From contig CAIMDR010000503.1 of assembly GCA_903839795.1 (NCBI GenBank), forward strand, positions 1 through 6,132: 6,132 bases of DNA, written 5' to 3'. Origin of the DNA: an uncultured Methylococcaceae bacterium (GTDB taxonomy: Bacteria > Pseudomonadota > Gammaproteobacteria > Methylococcales > Methylomonadaceae). Below the pieces are notes generated by a model. It saw nothing but the letters and a program-made list of their open reading frames with translations. It did no database searches and was not told the DNA's origin. Below, piece by piece: positions 4,490 to 6,132 of this stretch. A program made the position numbers and the translations under genes. Every line of letters starts with the position of its first letter. The first letter of the stretch is position 1.

Positions 4490-5995
4490 TTACTTAGGCT
4501 CAAAGGTCATAAAATAACCACAGTGATCTGAAACCCGACCATAATCTTGTTCAGTAAATAATACCTTTCCTGAAGTGATTTGTAGGTCACTGGCCTTGTT
4601 CATAAAAATATAGTCAATACGATAATCATCAGCAAGGTAATCTTGCCAGTGGGGATCATTGACTTTAAATATTTTCTCAAAGGCGTCGTGGTCGTTGATG
4701 GCTAAAAACTGGTCTTCATATTCATGGGCACTCACTACCAAAGTATAGCCTTCGGTGCCTGCCGTGATATTAAAATCACCGCACAGCATTGTACCAGTGA
4801 CATCTTCAGTTAGGTTATCGGCAGCCCAGTTACCCAGTGTTTTAAACTGCTCTGCAAAGCCGTCATCCCACCAACTTAGATGGGCCGAAAAAAAATTGAT
4901 CAAGCCCAGGTAAGGTACATGCACTTGTGCCATAACCACTTTTCTGGAATGAATGCTGTCGGCACTATGGCTGTTTGAAACATACCTTGAATCCTGTTTT
5001 AACAGCGGGTATCGACTCAGGATGGCAACACCTTCGCGGTATTTATCAAAACCCTTATGCGACCAATCGGTGTAAAGATGAAACGGGTGTTTAAGACGAT
5101 TATTAATGATGTTGGCCGAATTGGTATTCCAGTCACCGTTGCCCTCGTTCCAAAGTTCAGCCACTTCCTGAAGGCAGACAATATCAGTGTCCAGTTCGTT
5201 AATCGCCTTGGCTATTTGTGAAAACTTATGGTCTTGATTGTCTTCTTGATAGCAGTGTAGATTTAAAATCATCACTTTGAGTGGTTCATGACTCAGCGAG
5301 AAATTGTTACCTTGGTTATTGTCCCAAAAAACTTGATCGTTGCCTTCACAGCTTAGGGTGTATTGCAATTTAAACGCGTTATCTATGTTGAGTAATACTT
5401 TCCAAAGTTGCGTGCCGTATTGGTTTGGATTTCTGGCATTGCTGCGCGAGGTTTCATCCCAATAGTTGCGTTTAAAATGACAGGGCGTTTGATGGGTATG
5501 TTTCCAGTTGTCGGTTGTCCAATGAACTGTGACAGTTTTGGCTTTTACAGACTCGTTGACCGCTACGGTAATAAGCATAAATTTTTGCTTATCATGCAAT
5601 TTAGTCTCAAAGCCAATATTCAGGATTGGCTGTGTGGCTACGACTTTAATGCCGGAATCGGCCTGGCTGGAATAATTCAGGTCGTGGTTGTTATCCCAAT
5701 ATTCATTGCCTTGAGTTTGATAGCGCAAGGCAAATTTAATATTACCCGGAAGCGATTTATCGGCGGCAAAGCTAACGGTTGTCTCTGCTCGCCAGTATTC
5801 TTTATTGTGGATCAGGTTGCTGTGCCAGGTTGCTGCTAGCGTGTGCCACACACCGTCTTCGCCCGCCCAGATAACATCGATTTTCTTGTCAGGGCTTAGG
5901 TTTTCTACCTGCATAAAAAAACACAGATTCTGTTGAAGAACCTTTTTTTTTCGGGATATTACATTTTCAACATACAGTAGTTGGATTTCATTCAT
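4490..5995 (-). CDS. Tandem CBM21-like domains fused to an EEP-family phosphoesterase
   Basis: This 501-residue protein joins a carbohydrate-binding part to a metal-dependent phosphoesterase. Residues about 5-110 and 122-235 are two CBM21-like modules (starch/glycogen-binding type). The first closes with FALRYQ, then EYWDNNHDLNY (98-108); the second with LQYTLSCEGN, then VFWDNNQGNNF (222-232). Residues about 239-499 are an EEP domain (PF03372) with every expected catalytic element: Asn245 (LNLH), Glu277 (LQEV), LSR (326-328), His372 (AHLSWW), GDFN with Asp407 and Asn409, Asp461 (RIDYIF), and the SDH end with Asp490-His491. The enzyme should therefore be active on a phosphate ester, but EEP members range from DNases to sphingomyelinases and inositol phosphatases, so the substrate is open. 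There is no signal peptide, so it likely works in the cytoplasm, perhaps on glycogen granules. It is the first gene of the set. A GAGAG-type site precedes the ATG. Confidence 0.88.
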   Translation of the reverse strand: MNEIQLLYVENVISRKKKVLQQNLCFFMQVENLSPDKKIDVIWAGEDGVWHTLAATWHSNLIHNKEYWRAETTVSFAADKSLPGNIKFALRYQTQGNEYWDNNHDLNYSSQADSGIKVVATQPILNIGFETKLHDKQKFMLITVAVNESVKAKTVTVHWTTDNWKHTHQTPCHFKRNYWDETSRSNARNPNQYGTQLWKVLLNIDNAFKLQYTLSCEGNDQVFWDNNQGNNFSLSHEPLKVMILNLHCYQEDNQDHKFSQIAKAINELDTDIVCLQEVAELWNEGNGDWNTNSANIINNRLKHPFHLYTDWSHKGFDKYREGVAILSRYPLLKQDSRYVSNSHSADSIHSRKVVMAQVHVPYLGLINFFSAHLSWWDDGFAEQFKTLGNWAADNLTEDVTGTMLCGDFNITAGTEGYTLVVSAHEYEDQFLAINDHDAFEKIFKVNDPHWQDYLADDYRIDYIFMNKASDLQITSGKVLFTEQDYGRVSDHCGYFMTFEPK

Positions 5996-6132
5996 CTGAC
6001 GACTCTCTCTCTAAAATGCGGTAACTATTCAGCCGTTAAAAAATAAAACACCGATGCCACGGATTTGACAGATAGACATGGATAAGGGGCAGTTTTTTAA
6101 TGCCATGAAAATTTATTTATAAATATAGTCTT
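5996..6132. other. Upstream region of the EEP gene, partly occupied by a repeat
   Basis: No gene is supported. The first bases contain a CT run (6003-6012) that reads AGAGAGAGAG on the minus strand and supplies a modest ribosome-binding site about 7 bp before the ATG. Most of the remainder is repeat copy B. No confident -35/-10 pair was found, so the promoter lies either within or beyond the repeat, outside this window, or is not sigma-70-like. Confidence 0.5.
6032..6090 (+). repeat. Dispersed direct repeat, copy B (partner at 2472-2530)
   Basis: This is the same-orientation copy of 2472-2530, about 52 of 59 matching at a constant offset of 3560 with no gaps. Beyond the aligned block both copies continue into a T-rich stretch (GTTTTTAAT and GTTTTTTAAT), so the true repeat is slightly longer. 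It lies 37 bp upstream of the EEP start codon, so its sequence may form part of that gene's 5' control region. Confidence 0.85.

Noticed and set aside
5408..5839. 143-codon open frame on the plus strand
   Set aside because: It lies entirely antisense to the CBM21 part of the EEP gene, whose domains and motifs are clear. The translation shows no recognisable family and no supporting ribosome-binding site was seen.
2806..5995. Nuclease-based phage-defence module (EEP plus PLD)
   Set aside because: Both folds can be nucleases, but no helicase, sensor, methylase, integrase or other defence hallmark is present, and the glycogen-type binding modules and adjacent esterases point elsewhere.

Overview
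The window is 6.1 kb of moderate-GC bacterial DNA carrying four complete protein genes, all read on the minus strand. No rRNA, tRNA, CRISPR array, transposase gene or integrase was seen. Gene style, AT-leaning spacers and several families of short dispersed repeats (a 'CCCCTAACCCCTCTTT' hairpin type, a 'CACGAAGACACGAAG' type and a 'GACACGGATTTGACAGATAGACA' type) suggest a free-living gammaproteobacterium. A methanotroph-like (Methylococcales) or related lineage is possible, but this is an impression from repeats and protein style, not proof.

Layout in transcription order, right to left. At 5995-4490 is a cytoplasmic protein with two tandem CBM21-like (glycogen/starch-binding type) domains fused to a complete endonuclease/exonuclease/phosphatase (EEP) domain. 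At 4398-2806 is a phospholipase-D-superfamily protein with two HKD motifs and an N-terminal beta-rich domain that may also be CBM21-like. A 446-bp spacer built of nested inverted repeats follows. Then come a CE7 (acetyl-xylan esterase/cephalosporin-C deacetylase-like) alpha/beta hydrolase at 2359-1394 and, 15 bp later, a PF00756-type esterase at 1378-650. The last 649 bp (1-649) contain no gene but several repeats: a 9-bp tandem array, a 45-bp inverted pair, and a MITE-like element lying between the arms of that pair.

The four products are two carboxylester hydrolases and two phosphodiester/phosphomonoester hydrolases. None has a visible signal peptide or transmembrane helix. The carbohydrate-binding modules suggest that at least the EEP enzyme, and possibly the PLD-like protein, is brought to an intracellular alpha-glucan such as glycogen. 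The working inference is an uncharacterised cytoplasmic hydrolase set acting on a phosphorylated/acylated glucan or on something bound to it. The substrate cannot be read from sequence. The repeat-filled spacer divides the set into two apparent transcription units (EEP-PLD and CE7-esterase), and near-identical direct repeats flank the EEP-PLD pair.
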